Below are positions 7,068 to 15,620 of a DNA stretch of 64,000 nucleotides, piece by piece; within the stretch, counting starts at the first letter, position 1; each line of letters begins with the position of its first letter. A model generated the notes under the pieces. The model ran no database searches, was not told where the DNA came from, and saw only the letters and a program-made list of their open reading frames with translations. Position numbers and translations under genes: made by a program. This DNA comes from Bradyrhizobium sp. CCGB12. GTDB lineage: Bacteria; Pseudomonadota; Alphaproteobacteria; Rhizobiales; Xanthobacteraceae. Location of the stretch: the NCBI RefSeq assembly GCF_024199845.1, contig NZ_JANADO010000001.1, forward strand, positions 4,774,001 through 4,838,000. Direction: 5' to 3'.

Positions 7068-8510
7068 ATGAAAGAAGACGACATGAACATCAATAAATCC
7101 GCCATCCCGCCGCTCGCGCCCGAGCTGATCGAACAATTCCGCAAGATCGTCGGCGAGCGCCACGCGATCACCGACGCCGCCGACATCGAGGCCTATGTCA
7201 CCGAGGAGCGCAACCTCTTCCACGGCCGCTCGCCGCTGGTGCTGCGCCCGGGCTCGACCGCGGAGGTCTCGGAGATCTGCAAGCTCGCCTCCGCGCACAA
7301 CATCGCGCTGGTGCCGCAGGGCGGCAATACCGGGCTGGTCGGCGGGCAGACGCCGCACAATGGCGAGGTGGTGGTGTCGCTGCGCCGGCTCGACAAGATC
7401 CGCGAGGTCGACACGGCGTCCAACACCATGACCTGCGAGGCCGGCGTGGTGCTGCAGATCGCGCAAGCGAAGGCTTCCGAGGTCGACCGGCTGTTTCCGC
7501 TGTCGCTCGGCGCGGAAGGCAGCTGCACCATCGGCGGCAACCTCTCGACCAATGCCGGCGGCACCGCCGCACTCGCCTATGGCGTGGCGCGCGAGATGGC
7601 GCTGGGGCTGGAAGTGGTGCTCGCCGACGGGCGCGTGCTCAACGTGCTGTCGAAGCTGAAGAAGGACAACACCGGCTACAATCTGCACAATCTCTTCATC
7701 GGCGCGGAAGGAACGCTCGGCATCATCACGGCGGCAACGCTGAAACTGTTCCCGAAGCCGCGGGCGATCGAGACCGCCTATGTCGGCCTGAAGTCGCCGG
7801 CGGCGGCGCTGAAGCTGCTGACGATCGCGCAGGGCGAAGCCGCCAATGCGCTGACGAGCTTCGAGCTGCTGTCGGAAATGGCGGTCGATTTCTCGGTCCG
7901 CCACGGCATCGACGTGCGCGATCCGCTTAGCCAGAAGCATCCCTGGTACGTGCTGATGGAATTGTCCTCCCCCGGCGAGGACGCCCGCACGCCGCTGGAG
8001 ACGATCCTGACCCGCGCCATGGAGGAGGAGATCGTCGACGACGCCGTGATCGCGGCCAACCTGACCCAGCGCAACGGCTTCTGGAAGCTGCGCGAGGAGA
8101 TGTCGGCGGCCCAGAAGCCCGAGGGCGGCTCGATCAAGCACGACATCTCCGTGCCGGTCGCCGCCGTGCCTGAATTCATTGCCGAGGCCGACGCCGCCGT
8201 GGTGAAGCTGATCCCCGGCGCGCGGCCGGTGCCGTTCGGCCATCTCGGCGACGGCAATCTGCACTACAATGTCAGCCAGCCGGTCGGCGCCGACACGGCC
8301 GATTATCTGGCGCGCTGGCATGACGTGAACGCGGTGGTGTTCGAGATCGTGCTGCGCATGGGCGGCTCGATCTCGGCCGAGCACGGCATCGGCGTGCTCA
8401 AGCGCGACGAGCTGCCGGAGGTGAAGGACAAGACCGCGATCGAGCTGATGCGGCAGATCAAGGCGATGCTCGATCCGCACGGCATCATGAATCCGGGGAA
8501 GGTGCTGTGA
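7068..8510 (+). CDS. FAD-binding D-2-hydroxyacid dehydrogenase (GlcD / D-2-hydroxyglutarate dehydrogenase-like, 480 aa)
   Basis: Oxidises a D-2-hydroxyacid to the 2-oxoacid using FAD. The PCMH-type FAD-binding half contains PQGGNTGLVGGQTP (about 83-96) and GGNLSTNAGGTAALAYG. The C-terminal FAD-linked oxidase half has GHLGDGNLHYN and the ending SAEHGIGVLKRDEL...DPHGIMNPGKVL. These marks fit the D-lactate / D-2-hydroxyglutarate dehydrogenase group; the substrate cannot be fixed. A second ATG at 7083 is an equally good start. It lies 8 bases after the Sua5 gene, and its stop overlaps the GTG start of the GNAT gene. Confidence 0.88.
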   Translation: MKEDDMNINKSAIPPLAPELIEQFRKIVGERHAITDAADIEAYVTEERNLFHGRSPLVLRPGSTAEVSEICKLASAHNIALVPQGGNTGLVGGQTPHNGEVVVSLRRLDKIREVDTASNTMTCEAGVVLQIAQAKASEVDRLFPLSLGAEGSCTIGGNLSTNAGGTAALAYGVAREMALGLEVVLADGRVLNVLSKLKKDNTGYNLHNLFIGAEGTLGIITAATLKLFPKPRAIETAYVGLKSPAAALKLLTIAQGEAANALTSFELLSEMAVDFSVRHGIDVRDPLSQKHPWYVLMELSSPGEDARTPLETILTRAMEEEIVDDAVIAANLTQRNGFWKLREEMSAAQKPEGGSIKHDISVPVAAVPEFIAEADAAVVKLIPGARPVPFGHLGDGNLHYNVSQPVGADTADYLARWHDVNAVVFEIVLRMGGSISAEHGIGVLKRDELPEVKDKTAIELMRQIKAMLDPHGIMNPGKVL

Positions 8511-8968
8511 GCGCGCCGGTCTCGCCTGCTCCGCTGGCGATCGACGCCATCGGGGATGCCGACGTCGAGGCGGTCGTGGCGCTGTGGCAGCGCTGCGGCC
8601 TGACGCGGCCCTGGAACGATCCGCATGCCGATATCGCGCTGGCGCGGCGACGCGACAACTCGACGGTGCTGCTCGGCCGCGACAACGGCGCCATCGTCGC
8701 GACCGTCATGGTCGGCCATGACGGCCATCGCGGCTGGGTCTATTACGTCGCCGTTGATCCCGATGGCCGCAAGCGCGGCTACGGCCGCGTCATGATGGCG
8801 GCGGCCGAGAACTGGCTGCGCACGGCGGGAATTCTCAAGCTCCAGCTCCTGGTCCGGCGCGAGAACGCGCAGGCCAATGCATTCTACCAGTCGCTGGGCT
8901 TCGAGGAATCGACCTCGGTGATGTTCCAGAAGTGGCTCGACGGCCGCGCCACTGTTCCAAGCAACTGA
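8507..8968 (+). CDS. GNAT-family N-acetyltransferase, YpeA-like (153 aa)
   Basis: Transfers an acetyl group from acetyl-CoA to an amine of unknown substrate. The acetyl-CoA loop is seen as VAVDPDGRKRGYGRVMMAAAE (in part, about 83-103), preceded by beta-strands ATVMVGHDGHRGWVYY and followed by QLLVRRENAQANAFYQSLGF, the usual motif B. The GTG start overlaps the stop of the dehydrogenase gene, which indicates translational coupling in one operon. Confidence 0.85.
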   Translation: MSAPVSPAPLAIDAIGDADVEAVVALWQRCGLTRPWNDPHADIALARRRDNSTVLLGRDNGAIVATVMVGHDGHRGWVYYVAVDPDGRKRGYGRVMMAAAENWLRTAGILKLQLLVRRENAQANAFYQSLGFEESTSVMFQKWLDGRATVPSN

Positions 8969-8977
8969 GATCGAGCC

Positions 8978-9559
8978 ATGACCATTTCCGACCGCGTCCG
9001 CATCAAGGACGTTCGCGTGCTTTCCAACAACTGGACTCCCGTCAAGAACACCACGTTCGAATACCGGCGCGCCAACGGCGAGTGGCAGACGCAGAAGCGG
9101 GAAACCTACGAGCGCGACAACGCCGCTGCCGTGCTGCCCTACAACCGTGCACGGCGCACGGTGATCCTGGTACGCCAGTTCCGCCTGCCGGCCTATATCC
9201 GCGGTTATGACGATCTCCTGATCGAAGCCGCCGCCGGCGTGCTTGATGATGCCGCCCCCGAGGTCCGCATCCGCGCCGAAGCCGAAGAGGAAACCGGCTA
9301 TCGCCTGCACCACGTCCACAAGGTGTTCGAGGCGTTCATGAGCCCAGGCGCCATCACCGAGAAGCTGTATTTCTTCGTCGCCGAATACGAGCCTTCGATG
9401 CGCGTCAGCGACGGCGGCGGTCTCGAGCACGAGGGCGAGGACATCGAGGTGCTGGAGCTCTCAATCGACGAGGCACTGGCGATGATCGCGGACGGACGTA
9501 TCATCGACGCCAAGGCGATCATGCTGCTGCAATACGCGGCGCTGCATATTTTCAGATAG
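8978..9559 (+). CDS. nudK: GDP-mannose pyrophosphatase NudK-type NUDIX hydrolase (193 aa)
   Basis: NudK hydrolyses GDP-mannose to GMP and mannose-1-phosphate. The protein follows the E. coli NudK pattern closely: an N-terminal strand IKDVRVLSNNWTPVKNTTFEYRR (in part), then QKRETYERDNAAAVLPYN, VILVRQFRLP, and a NUDIX box of the form GVLDDAAPEVRIRAEAEEE-TG (about 87-108). The MSPGAITEKLYFFVAEY and EDIEVLEL segments are also shared. The gene starts 9 bases after the GNAT gene and ends the apparent four-gene run from 6070. Confidence 0.88.
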   Translation: MTISDRVRIKDVRVLSNNWTPVKNTTFEYRRANGEWQTQKRETYERDNAAAVLPYNRARRTVILVRQFRLPAYIRGYDDLLIEAAAGVLDDAAPEVRIRAEAEEETGYRLHHVHKVFEAFMSPGAITEKLYFFVAEYEPSMRVSDGGGLEHEGEDIEVLELSIDEALAMIADGRIIDAKAIMLLQYAALHIFR

Positions 9560-9778
9560 CCGCGGGCTGCCTCTTTCCTTCTCTCGTTCTGGGAGAAGGT
9601 GGAGGCCGGTGTCCCCTAGCGTGGCGGCGTTTTGATCGAGGCCGCGCGGTACAGTGCCACCGCAACACGCCGAAATCTGAAACAAAAAGTGAAAAAAAGA
9701 GCGGGGATATTCCGCAAAGCTGACTTGATTTCTGCCTCCGCTATTCACGTAGCGCAACTCAATGATGAGTAAGCAGCG

Positions 9779-9958
9779 ATGACTGATCAGCAATTGGCAC
9801 TGCAAGCGATTAGCGAAGCGCAACTCATATTGGAAGAATACCTTCAGCCCTGCCACAAGGATAATGCGTGCATCCTTGAAAAATTGGTCGAAGTTCTCGA
9901 ATGCCCCGCCTTGATTGTTGCTGTAGGTCGATTGCAGCAGCAAGGCAGTTGCTCATGA
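9779..9958 (+). CDS. Small conserved-type protein of unknown function (59 aa)
   Basis: This short frame runs from the ATG at 9779 to the TGA at 9956-9958. It starts MTDQQLALQAISEAQLILEE and ends GRLQQQGSCS. Its stop overlaps the ATG of the following exported protein (ATGA), so the two are likely translated together. The first 20 residues are predicted helical. Similar small Gln/Leu-rich proteins exist in Bradyrhizobium as hypotheticals, by recollection only. Function unknown. Confidence 0.5.
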   Translation: MTDQQLALQAISEAQLILEEYLQPCHKDNACILEKLVEVLECPALIVAVGRLQQQGSCS

Positions 9959-10347
9959 GCAAGCCACTTCAATCGTTTGCTTTGGCCGTTTGCACTGCTG
10001 CGCTCTCATCATTCGAAATGACAAGCGTGCATGCTAAGCAGCAATGCGCCATCGCAATGCCGGCAAATCCGCAAGGGCAATGGTGGTCCTATCGTCTCAT
10101 CGACGGACGAAAGTGCTGGTACGCGGGCAAGCCCATGCTCTCGAAGTCATTGCTGGCGTGGCCGACAGAGGCCTCCTCCGAACCCAGTTCTCGCGGAAAA
10201 GCTGATGGCGTTGTCATAGCTGGCAAACCCGGTAATCCCTTGGATGCGCAAGCGTTGGCACTGGAAGAATCCGACACCTTTGAAGAGCGATGGCGTACCA
10301 GGATATCCGGCCAACAAGGCACGCAACTGATCGATACTCGTAACTAG
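9955..10347 (+). CDS. Exported hypothetical protein with WWSYR / GRKCWY core (130 aa)
   Basis: An N-terminal signal peptide (MSKPLQSFALAVCTAALSSF, cleavage near VHA-KQQ) is followed by a compact region: CAIAMPANPQGQWWSYRLI, DGRKCWYAGKPMLSKSLLAWP. Two Cys residues could form a disulfide in the periplasm. The C-terminal part is polar and low in structure. Exported proteins with the same core are frequent in Bradyrhizobium, but no function is known to me. The start at 9955 overlaps the upstream small gene; a longer frame from 9901 lacks a clean signal peptide. Confidence 0.65.
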   Translation: MSKPLQSFALAVCTAALSSFEMTSVHAKQQCAIAMPANPQGQWWSYRLIDGRKCWYAGKPMLSKSLLAWPTEASSEPSSRGKADGVVIAGKPGNPLDAQALALEESDTFEERWRTRISGQQGTQLIDTRN

Positions 10348-10518
10348 CGATCCTGCATCACGCTCGTCGTCGGCGGACTTTCTACCGTCGGTTCGCGACG
10401 CAGCGCCGACGCCGCACCATCCGCATCTGCAATTCTGGCCTGCGCCCTCCTACCCCCCGTTGAGCAACCCCAAAACTATCTCTAGTCTGGCCTCAACCAA
10501 GAACCAGGAGACGCGCCC

Positions 10519-11448
10519 ATGTCCGCTCCGCGCGACGATGAATTCGGCTTTGCACCCGACTACGATTCTCCCGTCCCCTACATGCAGCGCACCCGCGACT
10601 ATTACGCGGCGATCGGCTACACCACGCCGTATCGCTGGGCGCATTACACCGAGGCACCGTTCCAGCCGCTGAAAAGGAAGCTGGCGCAATCGCGCGTCAC
10701 CATCATCACGACGGCTGCGCCGTTCGATCCGGCCAAGGGCGATCAGGGGCCAGGCGCGGCGTATAATGGCAGCGCGAAATTCTACCAGGTCTATGACGGC
10801 GACACGTCGCAAACGCACGACCTGCGCATCTCGCACATCGGCTACGACCGCAAGCACACGAGAGCAACCGACAACGGCACCTGGTTTCCGCTGCCGCAGC
10901 TACTGAAGGCGAGCGCCGCAGGACGGATCGGCGAAGTCGCCCCGCGCTTCTTCGGCGCGCCGACCAACCGCAGCCACCGCGTCACGCTCGACACCGACGC
11001 GCCGGAGATCCTGGCGCGCTGCCTTGCCGACAAGGTCGATGCCGCCGTGCTGGTGCCGAACTGCCCGGTCTGCCATCAGACCACGGCGCTGGTGGCGCGG
11101 CATCTGGAGCGGAACGGCATTCCGACCGTGATCATGGGCTGCGCCAAGGACATCATCGAGCACGCCGCCGCGCCGCGCTTCCTGTTCTCCGACTTCCCGC
11201 TCGGCAATTCCGCCGGCAAACCGCACGACGTCACCTCGCAGGCGCAGACGCTCGAGCTGGCACTCAAGCTGCTGGAGACCGCGAGCGGCCCGCAGACCAC
11301 GATGCAGTCACCGCTGCGCTGGAGCGAGGACGCCTCCTGGAAGCTCGACTACAACAATGTCGCACAGCTCTCTCCCGAAGAGCTGGCGCGCCGCCGCGCC
11401 GAATTCGACAAGCAGAAGGAGATCGCGCGCGGCAACCGCGCCGCCTGA
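10519..11448 (+). CDS. GrdB-like protein (glycine/sarcosine/betaine reductase component B family), Cys form (309 aa)
   Basis: The middle of the protein matches the selenoprotein-B reductase family: VDAAVLVPNCPVCHQTTALVARHLERNG (in part, about 177-204), then IPTVIMGCAKDIIEHAAAPR and FSDFPLGNSAGKPHD. In the anaerobic enzymes a selenocysteine serves catalysis; here only ordinary Cys residues are present and no in-frame UGA occurs. The gene has AGGAG before its ATG and is followed 36 bases later by a CaiB-type CoA-transferase, a likely operon partner. A reductase or C-S/C-N bond-cleaving role is inferred only; the true reaction in an aerobe is unknown. Confidence 0.6.
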   Translation: MSAPRDDEFGFAPDYDSPVPYMQRTRDYYAAIGYTTPYRWAHYTEAPFQPLKRKLAQSRVTIITTAAPFDPAKGDQGPGAAYNGSAKFYQVYDGDTSQTHDLRISHIGYDRKHTRATDNGTWFPLPQLLKASAAGRIGEVAPRFFGAPTNRSHRVTLDTDAPEILARCLADKVDAAVLVPNCPVCHQTTALVARHLERNGIPTVIMGCAKDIIEHAAAPRFLFSDFPLGNSAGKPHDVTSQAQTLELALKLLETASGPQTTMQSPLRWSEDASWKLDYNNVAQLSPEELARRRAEFDKQKEIARGNRAA

Positions 11449-11484
11449 CGTCCTCCATAACAACAACCAGGAAGGGAGAGTCAC

Positions 11485-12678
11485 GTGACGCGACCGTTCG
11501 AGGGCGTGAAGATCCTGGACTTCACGCAAGTGCTGGCCGGCCCCTATGCGAGCTACCAGTTCGCGCTCCTGGGCGCCGACGTCATCAAGGTCGAGCGGCG
11601 CGAGGGCGAGGACATGCGGCGTACGCCGCTCTCACGCGAATGGGCCGAGCGCGGGCTGGCGCCGGCGTTCCAGGCCATCAACGGCAACAAGCGCAGCCTG
11701 ACGCTCGATTTGCAGAAGCCGGAAGCCATCGCGATCGTGAAGAAGCTCGCGGCCCAGGTCGACGTTGTCATGGAGAATTTCCGACCAGGCGTGATGGACA
11801 AGCTCGGCATCGGCTACGAGGCGCTGTCGGCGATCAATCCGAAGCTGATCTATTGCGCAGTGTCCGGCTTCGGCCAGACCGGTCCCGATCGCTTGCGGCC
11901 CGGCTATGATGGCAAGATGCAGGCGCTGTCGGGCATCATGGCGATCACCGGACACCCCGAGACCGGACCGACGCGGGCAGGCTTTGCGGTCTGCGACGTG
12001 CTGTCGGGCGCAACGGCTGCCTTCGGCGTGTCCAGCGCGCTCTACCAGCGCGACCGCACCGGCAAGGGCCAGCTCATCGACGTCTCCATGCTGGAGGCGA
12101 CGATGGCGTTTCTGTCGGGCCAGATCGCGGATTGGTCGGTCGCCGGCCACCGCCAGCTTCTGTCGGGCAATCAGGCGGTGAGCCGCAGGACCACGGCGAA
12201 CCTGTTCAAATGCGGCGACGGCCACATCCTGCTCGCGGTCAACAATGAGAAGCAGTACCGCGCGCTGATGTCGACGCTCGGCCGCGAGGACACGCTGACC
12301 GATCCGCGCTTCGCCGACTGGTTCTCCCGCAACGAGAACGAGCCGGCGCTCCGCGCCATCATCGAGGCGGCGCTGGCAGCCAAGCCCGCGCGCGAATGGG
12401 AGACGATTCTCGAAGACGCCGGCGCCCCCTGCGCCAGCATCTGGAAGGTCGAGGAGGTGATCGACCATCCGCAGATTGCCGCGCGCGGTGCCATTCAAGA
12501 ACTGGACACACCCTACGGCCGCCTGCGCTTTGCCGGCAGCGGGTTCAAGCTCGCGCATGGCGGCGGCAAGCTGGACCGCATGGCGCCGCAGCTTGGGGCG
12601 GATACGGATACGGTGCTGGGCGAGCTGGGGTTCGATGCGGCGGAGATTGCGGCGTTGAGGGCAAGGGAGATTGTGTGA
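11485..12678 (+). CDS. CaiB/BaiF-type (class III) CoA-transferase (397 aa)
   Basis: Moves CoA between carboxylic acids. The fold is recognisable from the start: FEGVKILDFTQVLAGPYASY (2-22 region), LGADVIKVERREGED with the conserved acidic centre, NGNKRSLTLDLQKPE, and NFRPGVMDKLGIGYE followed by NPKLIYCAVSGFGQTGP, which places the catalytic Asp region near DGKMQALSG. The GTG start has GGGAG upstream. The acyl substrate is not readable; pairing with the GrdB-like gene suggests a shared small-acid pathway. Confidence 0.88.
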   Translation: MTRPFEGVKILDFTQVLAGPYASYQFALLGADVIKVERREGEDMRRTPLSREWAERGLAPAFQAINGNKRSLTLDLQKPEAIAIVKKLAAQVDVVMENFRPGVMDKLGIGYEALSAINPKLIYCAVSGFGQTGPDRLRPGYDGKMQALSGIMAITGHPETGPTRAGFAVCDVLSGATAAFGVSSALYQRDRTGKGQLIDVSMLEATMAFLSGQIADWSVAGHRQLLSGNQAVSRRTTANLFKCGDGHILLAVNNEKQYRALMSTLGREDTLTDPRFADWFSRNENEPALRAIIEAALAAKPAREWETILEDAGAPCASIWKVEEVIDHPQIAARGAIQELDTPYGRLRFAGSGFKLAHGGGKLDRMAPQLGADTDTVLGELGFDAAEIAALRAREIV

Positions 12679-12700
12679 AAGGCGGCGCCACACATTCAGT

Positions 12701-12820
12701 GTCGTCCCGGCGCAGGCCGGGACCCATAGCCACCGAATCCAATTTGGCGAAGATTGCCCACCCCCATCTCGCGCCACACTGCTCCCTGGGGGTATGGGTC
12801 CCGGCCTGCGCCGGGACGAC
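12701..12820. repeat. Dispersed palindromic repeat, family B (copy 1)
   Basis: Inverted arms GTCGTCCCGGCGCAGGCCGG and its complement at the right end, both followed inward by GGACCCATA-type sequence. The core between the arms differs among copies. It fills the gap between the CoA-transferase and the SRAP gene. Confidence 0.8.
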
Positions 12821-12856
12821 GGCGGAGCAAATGGCGCAGTCGAATTCCGACAACAG

Positions 12857-13621
12857 CTAGAACAACGAGCCCTGTCCGTCATCCGCCGAGCCAGCAGCAA
12901 CCTTCCGTACCGCCCTCTTCGGCTTCGCCGCCTCTGCCTCCGCCTCCATCTCCTCGGCGCTGATCGGCAACAAGAGCTGCTCGTCATCATTGGCAACGCG
13001 GTTGACGCGCGTGGAGACCGGGTGCCAGACGAACTCGCCGATGCGCGGGGCGGTCATCAGCGGCAGGATCGCATCGACCTCGTCGCCGCGAATATCGAGC
13101 CAGCGCTCGAAGTCGCGCGGGGTGATGGTGACGGGCACGCGGTCATGCAGCGCGGCGAGATCTTGGCCCGCCGCCACCGTGACGATCGCGACCGTGTCGA
13201 GCTCCTCGCCGTTCGGCCCGACCCAGGTCTCGAACACCGCGGCGAAACCAAGGGGCTCACCGTCGGCACGATGGATGAAGAACGGCTGCTTGCGGCCACC
13301 CTCCGCCCTCCATTCGTAATAGCCGTCCGCCGGGATCAGTCCGCGGCGGCGGCGAATCGCCTTCTTGAAGGCGGGCTTCTCCAGCACCGTCTCCGAACGC
13401 GCGTTGATCAGGAGCGTAAACCCGCGAGGGTCCTTGACCCAGCTCGGCAACAGGCCCCACCGCATCAGGCGGAAATGCCGTGCGCCATTCTCGATCCATA
13501 CGACCGGAATCGGTTGTGTCGGGGCGACATTGTACCGGGGCGGGAAATTCGGCTGCTCGACATAGCCGAACAGTTGCCGCAAAGCCGCGGGGGCCGAAGT
13601 TATGACGAAGCGTCCACACAT
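12857..13621 (-). CDS. SOS response-associated peptidase (SRAP, YedK/HMCES family, 254 aa)
   Basis: SRAP proteins crosslink to abasic sites in single-stranded DNA through an N-terminal Cys exposed after Met removal. Seen: MCGRFVITS with Cys2, YNVAPTQPIPVV, MRWGLLPSW, the DNA-binding NARSET, PADGYYEW with the catalytic Glu, and HDRVPV containing the active His. About 30 residues of Lys/Ala-rich tail end in DGQGSLF. It stands alone between family B repeat 1 and a divergent gene. No convincing LexA box was found upstream. Confidence 0.92.
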   Translation of the reverse strand: MCGRFVITSAPAALRQLFGYVEQPNFPPRYNVAPTQPIPVVWIENGARHFRLMRWGLLPSWVKDPRGFTLLINARSETVLEKPAFKKAIRRRRGLIPADGYYEWRAEGGRKQPFFIHRADGEPLGFAAVFETWVGPNGEELDTVAIVTVAAGQDLAALHDRVPVTITPRDFERWLDIRGDEVDAILPLMTAPRIGEFVWHPVSTRVNRVANDDEQLLLPISAEEMEAEAEAAKPKRAVRKVAAGSADDGQGSLF

Positions 13622-13684
13622 GCTAGAGCGTCTATATAGGGTCCGTTCAGGTCCTTTTAACCCCGAACGTTAACACTGCGGCCG

Positions 13685-14185
13685 ATGAGCTCAATGGCCT
13701 CGCAACCCGCGCGGACGCATGTACAGACGGGCCCCGAGGCGCAAGCCTGGGCCGAACGGCTGCGCGTGGCCAACATCAATCCGCGGACCGGGCTTGCCAC
13801 TGACTATCTCAACCATTTCAATGAAGCCGTGATGCTGCTGGAAATGGTCCCTGATATGCCCGAATGCGCGGAAGACTTTTTGACTTGGTCGCCGCTCTCC
13901 TATGCCGAGCATTTCACGGCGTCGAACTTCAAGGCCCGGGATCTGGCGATCGAGGCCTATGAGAAGGCCGACCCCAACGTGCGTGCCCAGTTCGACCATA
14001 TCACCGACACCATGACCTCGATTCTATCAGCCGTCGGCTCGGCCATGCGCGAGGTCGAGAAGGACACGACGCGCGTCCGACTCGCCGAGCAGGCCACGGC
14101 GTGGGTCAAGCCGTTGATTGCGGCCTGCGGCGGCATCATCAATGGCGGCGCGGAAGCCGACGTCGACACCATCATGGCGAACTGA
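13685..14185 (+). CDS. Conserved hypothetical protein (166 aa)
   Basis: No family recognised. It is a soluble, mostly helical protein without signal peptide or membrane segment. Notable stretches are ATDYLNHFNEAVMLLEM, LSYAEHFTASNFKARDLAIE and IIAACGGIINGG-like endings (AACGGIINGGAEADVDTIMA). A second ATG at 13694 is possible. It lies 3 bases before the GTG of a NUDIX gene and probably shares its transcript. Similar proteins occur as hypotheticals in Rhizobiales, from memory only. Confidence 0.6.
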   Translation: MSSMASQPARTHVQTGPEAQAWAERLRVANINPRTGLATDYLNHFNEAVMLLEMVPDMPECAEDFLTWSPLSYAEHFTASNFKARDLAIEAYEKADPNVRAQFDHITDTMTSILSAVGSAMREVEKDTTRVRLAEQATAWVKPLIAACGGIINGGAEADVDTIMAN

Positions 14186-14188
14186 GCC

Positions 14189-14623
14189 GTGGTTTCGGCG
14201 GTCCAGCCATCCCATCCCCAGATCGCGGTCAGTGCCGCGATTTTTCGCGACGGCAAGGTGCTTCTGACCCGCCGTGCCCGCTCGCCCGCAAAAGGGTTCT
14301 ATTCGCTGCCCGGAGGCCGGGTCGAGTTTGGCGAATCGCTGCACCAGGCCCTGCTGCGTGAGATCGACGAGGAAACCGGGCTCGCCATCGACATCGTCGG
14401 GCTTGCCGGCTGGCGCGAGGTGCTGCCGGCCGCGGCCGGGGCCGGTCATTACCTGATCATGTCCTTTGCGGCCCGCTGGGTGGCCAAGGAGCCGGCTCTC
14501 AACCACGAGCTCGACGACTACCGTTGGATTGCCCCGGATGCCATTGCCGGCCTCGGCGACCTCAAGCTGACCGGGGGGCTGGAGGAGGTCATCCAGTCGG
14601 CCGCGCGCCTGATCGGGTCCTAA
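14189..14623 (+). CDS. NUDIX hydrolase (144 aa)
   Basis: Hydrolyses a nucleoside diphosphate linked to another group; the substrate is unknown. A full NUDIX box is present, GGRVEFGESLHQALLREIDEETG in outline (about 44-66), with the catalytic REIDEE. It is preceded by VSAAIFRDGKVLLTRRARSP and followed by a short C-terminal helix (LEEVIQSAARLIG). The GTG start follows the preceding gene's stop by 3 bases. The size suits MutT/ADP-ribose-type enzymes. Confidence 0.85.
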   Translation: MVSAVQPSHPQIAVSAAIFRDGKVLLTRRARSPAKGFYSLPGGRVEFGESLHQALLREIDEETGLAIDIVGLAGWREVLPAAAGAGHYLIMSFAARWVAKEPALNHELDDYRWIAPDAIAGLGDLKLTGGLEEVIQSAARLIGS

Positions 14624-14646
14624 CCGAAGCCGCGAACTCCGCTGCA

Positions 14647-14770
14647 CCTCTCCCGCTTGCGGGAGAGGTCGACGCGCGAAAGCGCGGCGGGTGAGGGTTT
14701 TCTCCTCTGGGGGGGTCCTCGCCCGCGGAAGCACCCTCTCCCCACCCCTCCCCCGCAAGCGGGGAGGGAG
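14647..14770. repeat. Dispersed palindromic repeat, family C (copy 1)
   Basis: CTCTCCCGCTTGCGGGAGAG hairpin at the left and CCCGCAAGCGGGGAGGG at the right, joined by a GTGAGGG-containing spacer. The same layout occurs at 40083-40224. Confidence 0.75.
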
Positions 14771-14829
14771 CGCACCGCCCGCGCGGCTCGCCTTGCTTCT
14801 CCGGCCTCCACGGGGCATACACCCCGCCG

Positions 14830-15207
14830 ATGTCCACGCGATTTCTGGCCATTTTTGCCCTAATTCTCGCCTGCGCCTCGGTGCCCACGAGGGCCCAGGA
14901 CGTGGCGGCGCCCTTTGACGGCGATTTGCAGCGGCTGGCCGAGATCCTTGGCGGCCTGCACTATCTGCGCGGCATCTGCGGGTCCAACGAGGGCAACAAA
15001 TGGCGCAATGAGATGCAGGCGCTGATCGATGCCGAAACGCCCTCCGGCGAGCGCCGCACCCGAATGACCGCCGCCTTCAACCGCGGCTATAACGGCTTTC
15101 AGCAGACCTACCGGAGCTGCACGCCGGCAGCGACGGTGGCGATCCGCCGCTATATCGAGGAAGGCTCGAAGATCTCGCGTGACCTGACGGCGCGTTACGC
15201 GAACTGA
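14830..15207 (+). CDS. TIGR02301-family exported protein (125 aa)
   Basis: A signal peptide (MSTRFLAIFALILACASVPT, cleavage near TRA-QD) precedes a helical domain with FDGDLQRLAEILGGLHYLR, CGSNEGNKWRNEMQALI, FNRGYNGFQQTYRSC and AAIRRYIEEG-like segments. Two Cys residues (ICGSN and RSCTP) may pair in the periplasm. This matches the TIGR02301 family of Rhizobiales exported proteins of unknown function. It stands alone after family C repeat 1. Confidence 0.75.
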   Translation: MSTRFLAIFALILACASVPTRAQDVAAPFDGDLQRLAEILGGLHYLRGICGSNEGNKWRNEMQALIDAETPSGERRTRMTAAFNRGYNGFQQTYRSCTPAATVAIRRYIEEGSKISRDLTARYAN

Positions 15208-15339
15208 GTTCGCTGTCATCGTATTTGTTCACAGCCGTTAACCGTTCCTAAAGATGTGGCCTAGCGGTCGTTAACGCCCGTGCTACACCTCTCGCGCAGC
15301 GCATCGCCGTGGATCGCGCCCCAGCCCTGACCGAGTTTC

Positions 15340-15606
15340 ATGAGCCAGCCGATTTCCTACGCCCCCGCCCGCGCGCCGCTGCCCGATCACGAGCAGAAAC
15401 AGGCCGCACTGAGCTATCTCAACGAGGCCTGGGCCGAAGCGCGCCATGACGGCGTCGACGGCGATTGCCTGGCGCAAGCGAGCCTGTTTGCGGCCTTTGC
15501 CGAACTGGTCGGCACCTATGGCGAGGACGCGGTGGCGAAATTCGTCGAGGGCTTTCCCGGCCGCATCCGTAACGGCGAATTCTCGATCAGCCTCGCAAGG
15601 CAGTAG
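15340..15606 (+). CDS. Conserved hypothetical small protein (88 aa)
   Basis: Soluble helical protein with PDHEQKQAALSYLNEAWAEA, a central LAQASLFAAFAELVGTYGED, and KFVEGFPGRIRNGEFSI. No signal peptide or known motif. It begins at ATG 15340 and is followed by a strong hairpin. Function unknown; coding is supported by codon bias and the regular amphipathic helices. Confidence 0.6.
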   Translation: MSQPISYAPARAPLPDHEQKQAALSYLNEAWAEARHDGVDGDCLAQASLFAAFAELVGTYGEDAVAKFVEGFPGRIRNGEFSISLARQ

Positions 15607-15620
15607 TAAGCCCTTTCTCG

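Noticed and set aside
7056..8480. Long open frame of 474 codons on the minus strand
   Set aside because: It is antisense to the FAD dehydrogenase gene, His/Arg/Gly-rich and without family features; an artefact of strong GC bias. The same applies to long frames opposite the DUF2339 gene (24276-25772), ppdK (42191-44269), nadB (37722-39065) and glyS (46238-47449).
10519..11448. Selenocysteine insertion in the GrdB-like gene
   Set aside because: No in-frame UGA exists and the catalytic-region residues are ordinary Cys; no SECIS-like need arises.
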